From: Euptelea pleiosperma
Taxonomy: Eukaryota > Streptophyta > Magnoliopsida > Ranunculales > Eupteleaceae
Assembly (NCBI GenBank): GCA_035048495.1
Contig: CM068543.1
Coordinates: 22,433,751 to 22,497,750 of the forward strand
Direction: 5' to 3'
Length of the DNA: 64,000 bases
Position 1 is the stretch's first letter, and every line of letters starts with the position of its first letter. Positions 11,480-23,900 of this stretch are shown in pieces. Position numbers and translations under genes: made by a program. Below the pieces are notes generated by a model. It worked only from the letters and a program-made list of their open reading frames with translations. It did not search any database and was not told where the DNA came from.

Positions 11480-11977
11480 GTACGAGCCCAAATTTCTCCA
11501 ATTTTCATATTTTTTTCCCATAAAAAATTTCTGTAAATTTGGCATTCTTACTGCTACATTTCTTTAATTGATCATCGTCACAGCATCAGAATTCGCTTTC
11601 TTATGTTTACAATAACTTCTTGATTAAAAACTTTGAAATTTCTTTTGGTATTTGATTATCTCCGAAGTGGATCTTGAAAATTATTGATTTTTGGATCATT
11701 TCGAGCCGGTCCTGAGATTTTCCGGGTCATTCGAATGAAATCCCTATCTGGGTCTTTCAATTTTCACTGATTTATGACGCTGAATCATACAAAAAGAAAT
11801 CTCGTTGTTGTAGATTCTTTGATGTAATGTAGAGAGCGTATTTATGCAGCTTCCTAATTCCTCTGATTCAAGTTATTCTTTTTCTTTCCTGAAGTTCCTT
11901 AAGTCATTTTCTATTTGTTAATCAAAAATAAAGATTCCAGGACATGTTGTTTTCAGATTTTAAAGAACAACTGGACC

Positions 11978-14900
11978 ATGGCTATGGATGATGATGCTGT
12001 TGTCAGTGTGAGTACTGCTATTGACGATATTGGTACGGGTGATCCAGATGGTCAATCAGATAACATTTGCTTACATGAAGCGGTATCATCTAATGGAGAG
12101 GGAACGAGGGAACTAGGAAGTGCTGGAGAAGTTCTGACTAGAGTAGAACTTGATTTAGCATATTCTTCAGAGAAATTGTTAAACTTGGACATACTTTTGA
12201 TGCAATTGACTGACAGAGAAAGTGATTATGAAGCTTTGGCCATAGAGAATGACGATATCTCAGCCGAATCCGTTGAGAAGGGGTTCGAATTTGATCTCTT
12301 ATCTGGAATTGTAGATTCAGAGGTAAGGGAGCTGGATAATTTCATGGTTTCTCTCCAAACAGAGATTGTGGATGCTCGTCAGAAAATATCTTCTTGTGAA
12401 TACATGAAAGAAGCTTTTATCGAGATGGAAGAGAAGTTGCATGACTCTGAAGAATCTTTGAAGCTGTCACAGAAGCAGGTCTTGGAGACGAGGATGCAAT
12501 CTGCCAAGCTCCAGAGGACCTTATTAGCTTTTGGTGGGCAAGAAAATTGTAAGTTTTTTTTTTGAAAAGTCAAAATATATTAAAAGGAGATCGAGAAGAT
12601 CTCCGGAAAACAGAGAGTACAGCCCCTTCTAGGGCAAGAACATCATCAAACTACAACAGTCAGCCTCCTAGTACCCTACCTCATCAACAAAATATCAAAC
12701 CTGAAGACCATATCGCTAAAAAAAGTGCCTCTCAATCCGGTAAAAATGTTTCCCCAGCTGTGGAGAGAGGCCTTAATGCTAATAATGATGTCTTGGAAGG
12801 AGCCTTCTTCTCCTCTGAAGACCCTCCTATTCCTCTCCCACCAAATACCGCATATGACCGCATACGGGACCATCCTCCATATGATGCTACCCCTAGCTGA
12901 AAGATCAACCTTGGGCCACCCTCTCAACATAGCTCCTATCGACCCTGGCATAACCCAATGGAGACCTACCTGAGCCAAAAAGTATGACCAAATCTGTGAA
13001 GCCAAATCGCAATGTAAGAGAAGATGAGCTGTACTTTCACCACTAGCCTTACACATGACACAATAGTTTATCAAATCCATTTCATAGCAATCAAGTTGTC
13101 GCAAGTGAGTAGTTTGTTCAAGGAGGATATCCAGGCAAAGAAACGGATTTTGTATGGGACATGAGTTTTCCAGATATTTGGGCAAATAAATGGATGAAGA
13201 GTGGGGGGACGAGTTAGTACATCGCAAAAAGCTTTTCTACTTGGGGGAACTAGCATAGTCCTAACATAAAGAATAAGATATGTTTTTTTTTATAAGTTAA
13301 GATTTTACTAAAGAAAAAAAAGGAAACAAGAGCTTGGCGCTTGAGAAGACCACCACAAGAAGCTAAAAAAAAAGAACAAAAACAAGAACTAGAATAAGAG
13401 ATGGCTAATCACCCCTAAACAACAATGACTCCCAACCTAAAAACGAAATCTCCAAAGAAGATACTGCTACATTCTTTGAACACTCTAGACCATTGATACA
13501 ACAAAGCCTTGAGAGAAATGATGGTGCGGTTAACTCTTTTTCTTGAACACCCTAAAATTCCTCTCCCTCCACAAACCCCACATCATCACAAATGGAAGGA
13601 TGCTCCATAAGCCCCTACCACAAGAATAAAAGGCAAGAATGTGCCAAGAACTAATAGTCTCTGTACGAGGCATCACCTATAGAACACCGAAGAGCAAGAG
13701 GAAGTGACCCCAAACCTCCCTAGCCACCTAGCAATGGATAAGAAGATGATTCACAGACTTCCCATTAACCTTGCACGTATAACAATAGTTGACTATATAT
13801 CTACACCTCTTGATCAAGTTGTTGCAAGTCAAGATCTTCCCCTATAGCGCGCACCAAACGAAGAGGTGACCTTCGAGGGGACCTTGGATCCCCAAAGAAG
13901 AAGCGGGAAGTGAGTTCCTCAAGAAGGGGTACACAAAGCCAAGTAAAAAGACTGAACTGAAAATGAGCCATTGCAATTAGGAACCTATAAGCGAACGTTC
14001 ATCCTAGAAGCATCTAAGATAGAGGAATTTACGTGTGAAGTTTCCTTGGTATTGATACGAAAAGACGTAGATGGGGGTGACTAGGTATATTTAAAAATTA
14101 TGCTAAGTTGATTACTAAGATGCAAAAATTAATTCGAACAAATACGGAACAAGAATCAACTTAAGCAATAGAAAGAGAGTGACAATCAATCCACAACACA
14201 AAGATATATAGTGGTTCGGTGTCTCAACACCTACGTCCACTCTCAAAAGCTCTAACGAGCTAACACATTTTTAATTCAATCATATAAAAATACATTACAC
14301 TAAAAGAATAGGGTAAAAGACCCAAGCTCGATCGCAATCGAGACTAACACGGAGTTTAGTCGCAACTATACTCAAAAAGCTCTAACAAGCTAACACTTTT
14401 TTAATTCACTTACTTAAGCATACCTTATAATGAATGAATAGGGTAAAGGGCCCAAGGCTCAATCGCAATCGAGAAAGAACGGAGTTTGGTCTCAACCAAA
14501 CTCCAACTCAGCCAAAATCTTCTTGACTCGAGCAGAGTAACAGTATGTAAGAATGTAGTATACCAATTGGAGAACCTTTCTATACAAGCTCTCAACTAAC
14601 AAACAAAGTTACCTCCTGATGATGATCAAAAGGAACGGATGCTTCGGTGATGAAACCAAGCCTCTAAGCACACACCAACCACAGGCTCAGACAAATCGCC
14701 AAGAGGATACTCGAATCAAAACACACCGAGGTACAAATATCTCCTCCAAAGGCTCAAGAACTCACAAGGGGGACAAGGGAGATTTTCTCACAAAGAAGGC
14801 TCTTAGAAGAGGCTCAAAGACAAACAGAAGGATTAGTGAGAAATTGTGATGAATGATCAATGAGGTAGGTTTGGAAGTGGGGAAGGATTGGATGAATTAT

Positions 14901-17900
14901 AAGCGCATGGATCGAGGCGCAGAGGGACCAGTCAACCTCTCAAGGTCAAAGGTCAACACAAATCGAGGCCAAACAGGGTTTTGACTAAGACGGAGTTGAC
15001 CTTACAGTCCATTTACTTAAGATATTTATAATGTAAATAAGGGAGTATCCCCCAAACAGATCCAATAAAAATATTTTCAAAACAAAATTCCCAAGGAATC
15101 AAAAAGTGATTTTCCAGTTCAAGAACAAAATCGGGATAACGACAGTCGTTAACAAAATTGACTTTTAAATGAAAAGTCTTTTTCCAAGACTGAAAATATG
15201 ATAATATTCTTTATATAAAAAAAAAAAGCAATACTAAAACACCAAAGACCACCAAAAAAATCTTAAGCTTAAAAGCATTTTTGGTCAAAACAAAAATAAG
15301 ATTTCAGCATTTATTGGCCATCCAGACTTAAGCCAAAATCCACTGACTACTAAAGTTTTAGCCTAATAAAGTCCGGAAGGTGAGAGATAGGAAATTCTTA
15401 CCAAAAGACCTTGTCAAATACCACGGAGGAGCTCTTCCTCAAATCTTCAACAAATCTTGGATAGTTTTCAATGCACACTTTCTCCAGAATTCTCCAAGAC
15501 AAGTACCAAATCATTTATATTCATGGAATTGACAATATGAAAAGTATAACTTTACAACGTGCCCCAACAATCGCACCACTAAATCAACGTTTCAGTCATT
15601 GATATTCCTTGTAAAACCAAAATCCCAGGATAGATAAGATCCAACCTCACTCGCAAAATCCTGAACTGTGCCCTCCTTCATGTTAGATATATTATAAGAC
15701 TGGAAATTCTTCCCTAAGAGAAATATCTCCACGCTACCTATCCAGTCAAAAGCGAACTCTGTCACCCTTCCCCACCTTGACTCTCAGATGCTTTGAAAAT
15801 TCCGAGGAGACATTTGAGATGCCCCTCCACATGCTACACCCACAAGAAGTCCAAACTGCATCATTATCCCAACCCATATTTGTACTCCCATATTTAGCTT
15901 CAATAACCTCTCTCCACAAGCTCCGTACCTCATCCCCAAATCTCCATAACCATTTCTCCAGTAAGGATTCATTCATAAGCTTAAAATCTTTCACCCCTAG
16001 CCCCCCTTCCCACTTTGGAAAGTTTTAGTTTCTGATTTGTTTCTCTGATGTGTTCATGTTGACAGGGAGTAACAGCAAGGATGCAGATTTTTCAGAAAAT
16101 GATCAATTTTTATACACGAATGCGAAATTAAAGATGCAGACTGCCGAACAACAAAGACATATTCTGAGAATGCTGGAGAAATCTTTGGCAAGAGAGCTAG
16201 ATCTAGAAAAGAAGCTAGCAGATTCAAGACACAACGAAGACGAGCTGAAACTAAAGGTACACTCTGCAGAACAAGAAGTGTTCTGCATGGAAGAAGCAGA
16301 GGAGGTTGTTTGGGGAAAGTTGTTTGAGGCAGAAAATGCTGCTGAGGTACTAAAGGGAATTTCCAAAGGACTAATGGGGCAACTCCAGATCGTCCAATTC
16401 AATCTGAATGGTTCGATTCAACGGGAGGGAGAGATGAGATCTAAGCTTGAAGACAGCATGGGACAAATGAAAACTAAAGAAAGTGCTATACAGAAGCTAG
16501 AAACCAGCACCGCAGAAATTGACAACTTCCTTCTAGTGCAGACAAACACTTTAAAAGCCAGCCTGAAGGAAGCTGAGGATAAATGTATTCTTGCCAACTC
16601 TGAGGCCTTCACTTTGAGGGAAAAGGTACATTCACTTGAAGAGCAGATGAAAGAATCTGAAATTCAACTACAAAATGCAAAGGCCTCCATGGAAGAAAGT
16701 CAGGAGCAGCATAATATCTTATGCTCTGAGCTCATTGAAATGGAAAATCTCATGGAGGATCTGAAAGCAAATATTTCTAAAGCAGAAAGTAGGGTAGAGA
16801 GTGTAGAAGCCAAATGTACATTGTTAACAGAGACTAACTTGGAGCTCAACGAAGAGCTGGGTTTTCTCAAAAGTAATGGCAGTAACACGGAGAAGGTGAA
16901 CTTGCTTGAGAAGCAGCTGAGGGAATCTGATATTCAGTTACAGCATGCAAAGGCGTCTTCTGAAGCAAGTCAGGAGCAGCAGGACATGCTGTATTCTGCA
17001 ATTGGGGATATGGAAAATTTAATTGAGGATCTGAAGTCAAAGGTTTCAAAAGCTGAAAGTAGGGCTGAGGGCGCAGAAGCAAAGTGCGCTTTGTTATCTG
17101 AAACTAATTTGGAACTTAATGAAGAGCTGAGTTTTCTGAGGGGTAGAATGGAATGTTTGGAGACATCTTTGCAGAATGCTGATGATGCAAAAATAGCAAC
17201 TGCAAAGGACATTAGTATCCGGACTAAAGTAATTACAGATCTTGTGCTGCAACTAGCCATGGAAAGAGAACGCCTCCAGAAGCAGGTCATACCTATCACT
17301 TTTCTTGTTTCTCCAAGTTCAAGATTCAAAATCTAATACTTGTATCTTTCCCTTTTCTGTCTTCAAGTGTGTTCATGAATTGTGGCTTCTTTTCCCTTTT
17401 TATTTTTTTATGTTTAAAGTTAAAATTTTAAAAATATAAAATTTGGAAAACCAGTTGAAACAGACTTAAAATAATAAACACAGTTTATTAATTAAGTTAA
17501 AACGTAGAGTCATGGCTTGCAATCTCAGTGAACAACTCACAGGCTACCACTCTCTTTCACCTTTTTTTTCAAACTAGCAGGAAAAAGTTGAAATGGAAAA
17601 TTTTCTTTTTAGGAGTTATTATGCTGTTTCAGCTACAACTCCAACACTCATTGCTTTAATGATGGAGATAGTAATTCTATTTCCTTGAAGAGTTCATTAG
17701 CTTAACGTAGGAGATGCATCAATTATAGCACTTGTTTTAGGTGTATGGATGGCCATAATGAGACCCTTGGGGTTTTGAGTCTAGTTTTGAGATGCTACAA
17801 TCAGATTTATTGTAGCACTCTGTTAAGACTAAAACCAATACACCAAAAGCACCTAGGTGATAGAGGTGTGGAAAGTTTAAGTCTTAACCTGTAGGGTCGT

Positions 17901-20900
17901 AACACACTCTTTTCAGGTTTAGAGTCTACTGTTATTCTTGATATTCAGCACTGTTATTGGAACTGGTGGTTCATTAATTGAAGTCCAAATTTTTTGAGTT
18001 TATTCAACGTTTTTATTTATTCCACATAGTCAATGTTCTGTTTCTAGATTCCTCTGTGCATTCTTGGAGGGAAAAAAACTGATGTCACCATGTTGGTGTA
18101 TAGCATAACACTTCTATGGCCCTTATCAGGAAAAAAATAAAAGACCTATTCGTGTGCCTGATTGATGGAAGGCATTAATATACTTTGGGAGTGAGGTATG
18201 GACCATCTGCCATATGGGACCTGGTGGTGGAACGGTTTGAAAATAGCCTTGCTCTTGAAAGAAAGGGTATCTGTCCTAAGGGGGTAGGCTTAACATTGAT
18301 TGGCAGCACTTTGTCTCTTCTCAATTCACCCTTTATCTTAAGGAAGCATGAAAAAATCGAAAGAGACTTTTTATGGGATGGTGTAGACAATACTAACAAG
18401 TATCATTTGGTAAACATGTCTGCTCCCCAAAGGAGGTAGGGGGTTTGGGATACAACCTTTGCAATAGATGAACAAGTTGTTGTTAAGGAAGTGGATGTGA
18501 TCATTTGGGTTGGAAACTAATAGTCTTTGGAGGAGAGTGATAGTCAATAAATATAGAAGCAAGAAATCAAGTTTAGGACTGTAATGAAGTTCTCCAGTTG
18601 TGGGGTTAGTATGTGGAAAGGCATGTCAAAGGTATTTGAGGATCTCTCCGAAGGCATAACATTCAATGTCAGCATGGGGAACATGACCAGATTTTGGGAG
18701 GACACATGGTGTGATGAAGAACCCTTAAGTGAATCCTGTCAAAACCTTTACGAGAGGATGGGCCAGAAAGTTATCCTTGTGGAAGATTGCATGGATAATA
18801 CTGGAGATAGAGCTTCTTGGAACCTTTGTTTCAAGAGGAACCTAAACAATTGAGAGTTGGGTCAGCTTGCTACTCTCCTGGGTCAACTAGAAGAAGCTTC
18901 CATTTAGCTTAATGACGAAGATGAGAGAATTTGGAGATATTCTAGAGGGAAATTCACTTGCTGTCCCTTTTATTGGCCCTCTTGAGGAACTTTTCTTCAT
19001 ATTTCCCAATCAAGGCCATTTGGTACTTCCCAATCCCTTCTAAGGTATCGTACTTTTTTGTGGACAACCAGTTTCTATAAGATCCTTTTAATGGACCATT
19101 TTAGTAGTAAGAATATTATGCCAAACATGTGTTTCCTTTGGAAAAATTCTGACAAAACGGTAAATCATCTCTTGATCTATTGCCATTTCACCTCTACTGT
19201 TTAGAAATCCTTATTGAATATGGAGAGAGTCTGGTGGGTTTTTTCTAACATTTTATTGGAACTCCACAGTGATTGTTGAATCGTTTCGATGTGAGGAGGA
19301 AGACAATTTAGAGGGTGATCCCTTTCACTTTAGGGTGGTGCATTCGGAAGGAAAGGCACAAGAGCATATTTGAAGACAAGTAGCGGAAGTCTAAGCCACC
19401 ATCACTCATTGGGCTATCATTTTCAAAGAGTTTTAAGGAGCAACCTTTGTGGATGTTGTAAATCTTGTGGAAAACATGGTTCTGGGCATCAACTCAAGTA
19501 GTGTAGTTAAGGCCCACTGAGACTCACATATAGCACCTCAGGTGGTCCAAGGCGAGACAACCTTATGCATGCCTTAGGCTCAAGGTGTGCACCTCAAGCA
19601 AGGTGCAAGGTGGATGAGACGTGCGCCTTACTAAGTTTTCATATTTTTTAATAAATTTGATTGTTATATAGGTTTTAAACTTTTTATTCTGTCATTTCTT
19701 GTTATTGATTAGCTATTATGTGGACTAATTTTCTGGATTATTTTTAAATGGGTTTTAGAGATTATTAGTATTGTTGTGCTGTCATTATGGGTCACTGATT
19801 ATTTTATTATTATTGTTATTTTCTTAGTTATGAGTAACGGATTTGAAAGATCATTACTACGACTGTGTTATCATTATGGGTTATTGATAAACCATTATTA
19901 TTTATTAGTGTTGTTGTCATTTCAGTTTTATGTCACTTCTTATTCTTTTTGCAATGCTGATTGCCTAATTGGTATGTAGTTAGTTAGTCATTCAGTGATG
20001 TTCAGTCAATGGTAGATAGTAATTATTTAATTTATTAGTACACTTTTTTTATAATAGGTAGGGCTGGCAATGGATCGGATCTAACCCGAGATCCGATCCG
20101 AAAAAACCGGGTCTGGAACTTTATTTTTCGCTATCGGATCGGTACCGGATCACAGATTGTCGATCCGATCTCTTATCGGATCGGTACCGGATCGACCTTG
20201 TGCCGATCCGATACAGACCCGATATCTATACTATATATAAAATATATATTTAATTGCATAAAGGTATTTAAATATATGCCGAATAGAATGTATATTATAT
20301 ACATATAGGATCGGATCGGACCCGGAACCGATCCAATCATATCGGATCGGTTCCGGAACTCAATTTTATTGATCCGATCGGGTCCGGATCAATTGGATTC
20401 CTTATCGGATCGGTACCAAATCAGTACCAATCTGACTCGAACCCGATCCATTGCCAGCCCTAATAATAGGTTCATTTGCTTTTTATTTGACTGTTAATGT
20501 TTTTCGTTAGTATGATTTTTGACTTTTTGTCTTTTAAGACTTTACTATTTAATAGTTGTTATTTTGTTATATTCAACTAATGATTATGTCTTAGACAATG
20601 ACGTTGCTAACTAGGATTACTTTTGGGCTATGATGTTATTCATATTTTGAATCATTTAATTCATTATTGCAATTTACAATGCTGATTATTAGTTGTTGCT
20701 TACTTGATTAATTAATTAGTGGTTAGTACTTATAGAAGTAGCATATAATAACACATTAGAATTCATCTTTCAATTTTTTCTTATAATATATATATATATA
20801 TTTATGTTTCTTATGTTTATTTTTAATATTTCTCCCCGCTTCAGTCAGGCATGTGCTTCACCTTGCACCTCAGGCACCAAGGGTCCTTGCGGCCTTAACT

Positions 20901-23900
20901 ACCTTGAACAGTGTATTTGTTTGAGCTAAAGCCCCTTTAGCATTCCCTAGGGCCACTTGTACATTCTCCCTTCTTTAATAGAATTCTCATTACAGATCAG
21001 AAAAAAGAGATAACAGTAGTTGGACACTCTTAAGCTGGTTGTTGAAGTTAGCTTCTTGGGACAGTGCGATGTACATGGCATGTTCTTGTGCAGATGCAGT
21101 ACTTAACCAACTCTGTCGTGACAGTTAATGGTTGTCAGGGTTTTATTGTGTGTTAAAAGTTCTTGACAGCGCATCTCATGTTTCTAGAAGTGGGGGCGCA
21201 CTTGCTTAAAGTTAATATTCTTCAGGGATTGACGCAGGGTTAGATTGTATTAGTGTTCCTTAGGACTAGATTACTTGTTCATTCTCTCTTCTTTAATAGA
21301 ATTCTTGTTACAGATCAGAAAAAAGAGACAACAGTAGTTGGACACTCTTAAGCTGGTTGGGACAGTGGGATGTACATGGCATGTTCTTGTGCAGATGCAG
21401 TACTTAACCAACTCTGTCACAACAGTTAATGGTTGTCAGGGTTTATAGTATGTTTTAAAAGTTGTTGAAAGCGCATCTCAAGCTTCTAGAAGTGGGACAG
21501 TTGCTTAAAATTATATTCTTCAGGGATTGATACAGGGTTAGGTTTTATGTCTGTAGTCTGTAGACTGTAGGTGATGATTGGGATCAGCCATATCTCAAGT
21601 ACTCTCATAAGGTGGAAAACCGTCTTTGAACTGTATCCATATATTTGTTCTTAGGCACACTGTGTCATCGGGAAATTTCAGAAATGCACCAAAGAATGTG
21701 GAGAGGTACTTACTTAAATCCTACACATGGCTTCTATTACATTTAATGATTTAATCTAAAAACTTGTACTGAAAGTCTTAGATTTGTAAACTTTGTTCCT
21801 CTGTTTCTGAAGTAATGGTGATGTGGTTATTAGCACTATATTGTTGTTGCAGCATTATCATATTGATACATATATATTCATATTGATGCAACATGAAAAC
21901 TAAAGGTGGTTTGGCAGTGGTAGGCTCTAGTGGGAAAACAGGATTAGTCTTTTAATTAGAAGTGACTTCGTAATTATAGAAAAAAACTACTGAGCAAAGC
22001 TGCTCCTTATTGGCCTTACCAATAGTTGCTAGCTTAAACATTTTTAAAAGGTATCAGTCATCTTGTATATTCTACTCCATGACTCTTTACCTTTTAATTT
22101 TTCTTATAAGTGTTGATTCTCAGCCCTCTTCCCAAGGGCAGAAACCACATTCTGTGCATCAAAGTATTGGAAATGAAATGCATGAAAAGTTATGCATTTC
22201 TAGAATCACATTGACCTATGTTTGTTTTCCTTCTTTTCTTGTTGAAAAAATTCCCAATAAATATGTTTTGCAATTTCATTGGAAATTCTAAGAGGTTGGA
22301 TGATTCGAAACATTGGTTGCAGCAAACTAGATTTTGAATATGAAGAAGATTACAGCTGAAGTTGTATTGCACCAGGGTCTTTCCTGAACTTGTAACTGAA
22401 ATATTTACTGCAGCTTCTTCTATCTAAAACATCGAATGTCTTTTATATGCAGATCTCTTCATTAATGAAAGATGATAAAATTTTGGTGAAGAAGTTCTTG
22501 AAAACAGAGAAGGATGCCTCTGTAATTATGAGCCACAACAGAAATGAAAATGACAAAGAACTCTTTCCCAAGGATGATTTGACTACTGCTAAGTGTACAA
22601 AAGCATCTGAGGAAGCAGTAACAGAGTACTCAACTACCAATTTTCAGGTAAGTATTATTGTGGATCTCTTATTTGCTTCGTGACTTAATTGCAGATCCAG
22701 AGATTGAAAATAGGGAAACAACTGGTTACCTATCTCAGGACCAAGTTTTTCAATATGCCTTTGCTAAGCAAGGTCTGACCCCCATCATTATGTGGGCAAT
22801 CTTCTAGGTGACTTGGCAATTGCCTAGTTACGGAAGTAATATGACAAGAAAATACTATAAAATGGGATATCAGTGTCAAGGCATGTTGGATGTACTGATT
22901 AACAAATAATTATAACTATTCAAGCAGTTGCACAACATTTGATTCACTCAATTAGGCCAAGAACTATCTGAAAATAGCCAAAAAAAAATTTTAATAGCAC
23001 AGAATGAGCACCTAGCAAAAGTTGAAAAACCAGTTAAAAACTTACTTATTACTGATCAAAAAATAAAATAAAATAAAAATAAACTGGCCCATCGTTTATG
23101 ACAAAGGAGTCATTACTTGTTAAGTCATATATTATAGTGTGGATATTCATAGCTTTAAAGTGTAACCTATCATTTGTCTTGGACAAGATAAAGCATAACA
23201 CTATAAAGTTATAATCAATGTTCAATTGTTCAGAACAAGCCTCAGTCCAATCTTGTCACTTTAGACTTGGTCTTTCTTTTCATCCTTTTATTGGAGTTGG
23301 TTTCACACACTAACTGGGCTACTTGGAGTTACTTTTCTTTGGCTTAAAGTTACTTGTAAGGTCCTTGTTTGAGAACATGAGCTCCATTTCAATTAGGCTT
23401 AGACCGGCCACTCATTGGTAGAGTCCCAACTCATTGATCATGGGATCATAAGCCCCTGACTTCTCATCAATTGCCAAGATTGCTCTCTTATATACTAATT
23501 TATTTCATGCAGACATAGCCATGCAACCTCTTCTGCCCACTTTTTATTGGATAAGTTCACCAGTGTTTTGAAAAAACTGGACCAGTCAAGAAAACGGAAA
23601 AGTGGCCAGGCACCGGTTCACCCATACAAAAGCCAGATCAACCTTGGAAAACTGTGACATCACATAACATTATAAATTAATTTATTAAAATAAATAATAA
23701 AAAGGGAACATTTTGAAGTTTGAACAGCTTAACCAGCCTGGGTCAAACAGTTTTCGAGTTCAACCAGCCCGTTTTGAACAGTTTTAATGATTAGGAGCAG
23801 TTTTAAAATAAAATTCCAAGTCAATGTTCACTTAGACCGGTTTTGGGACCAGATCAGTGGTTCAAGGTATAACCAGCCATTTAGGTCTGGTTTGCAAAAC

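Larger units (their letters stand above)
18160..21007 (+). pseudogene. 5'-truncated LINE, same strand as WIT, interrupted
   Basis: Plus-strand RT text: [30 protein letters not shown], then after stops [19 protein letters not shown] and [16 protein letters not shown], then degenerate zf-RVT sequence to about 19450. The 3' UTR resumes at about 20905 and ends TCATTACAGATCAGAAAAAA at 20987-21006. An inverted-repeat element (19497-20905) sits in the 3' part. Multiple stops; dead. Confidence 0.85.
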
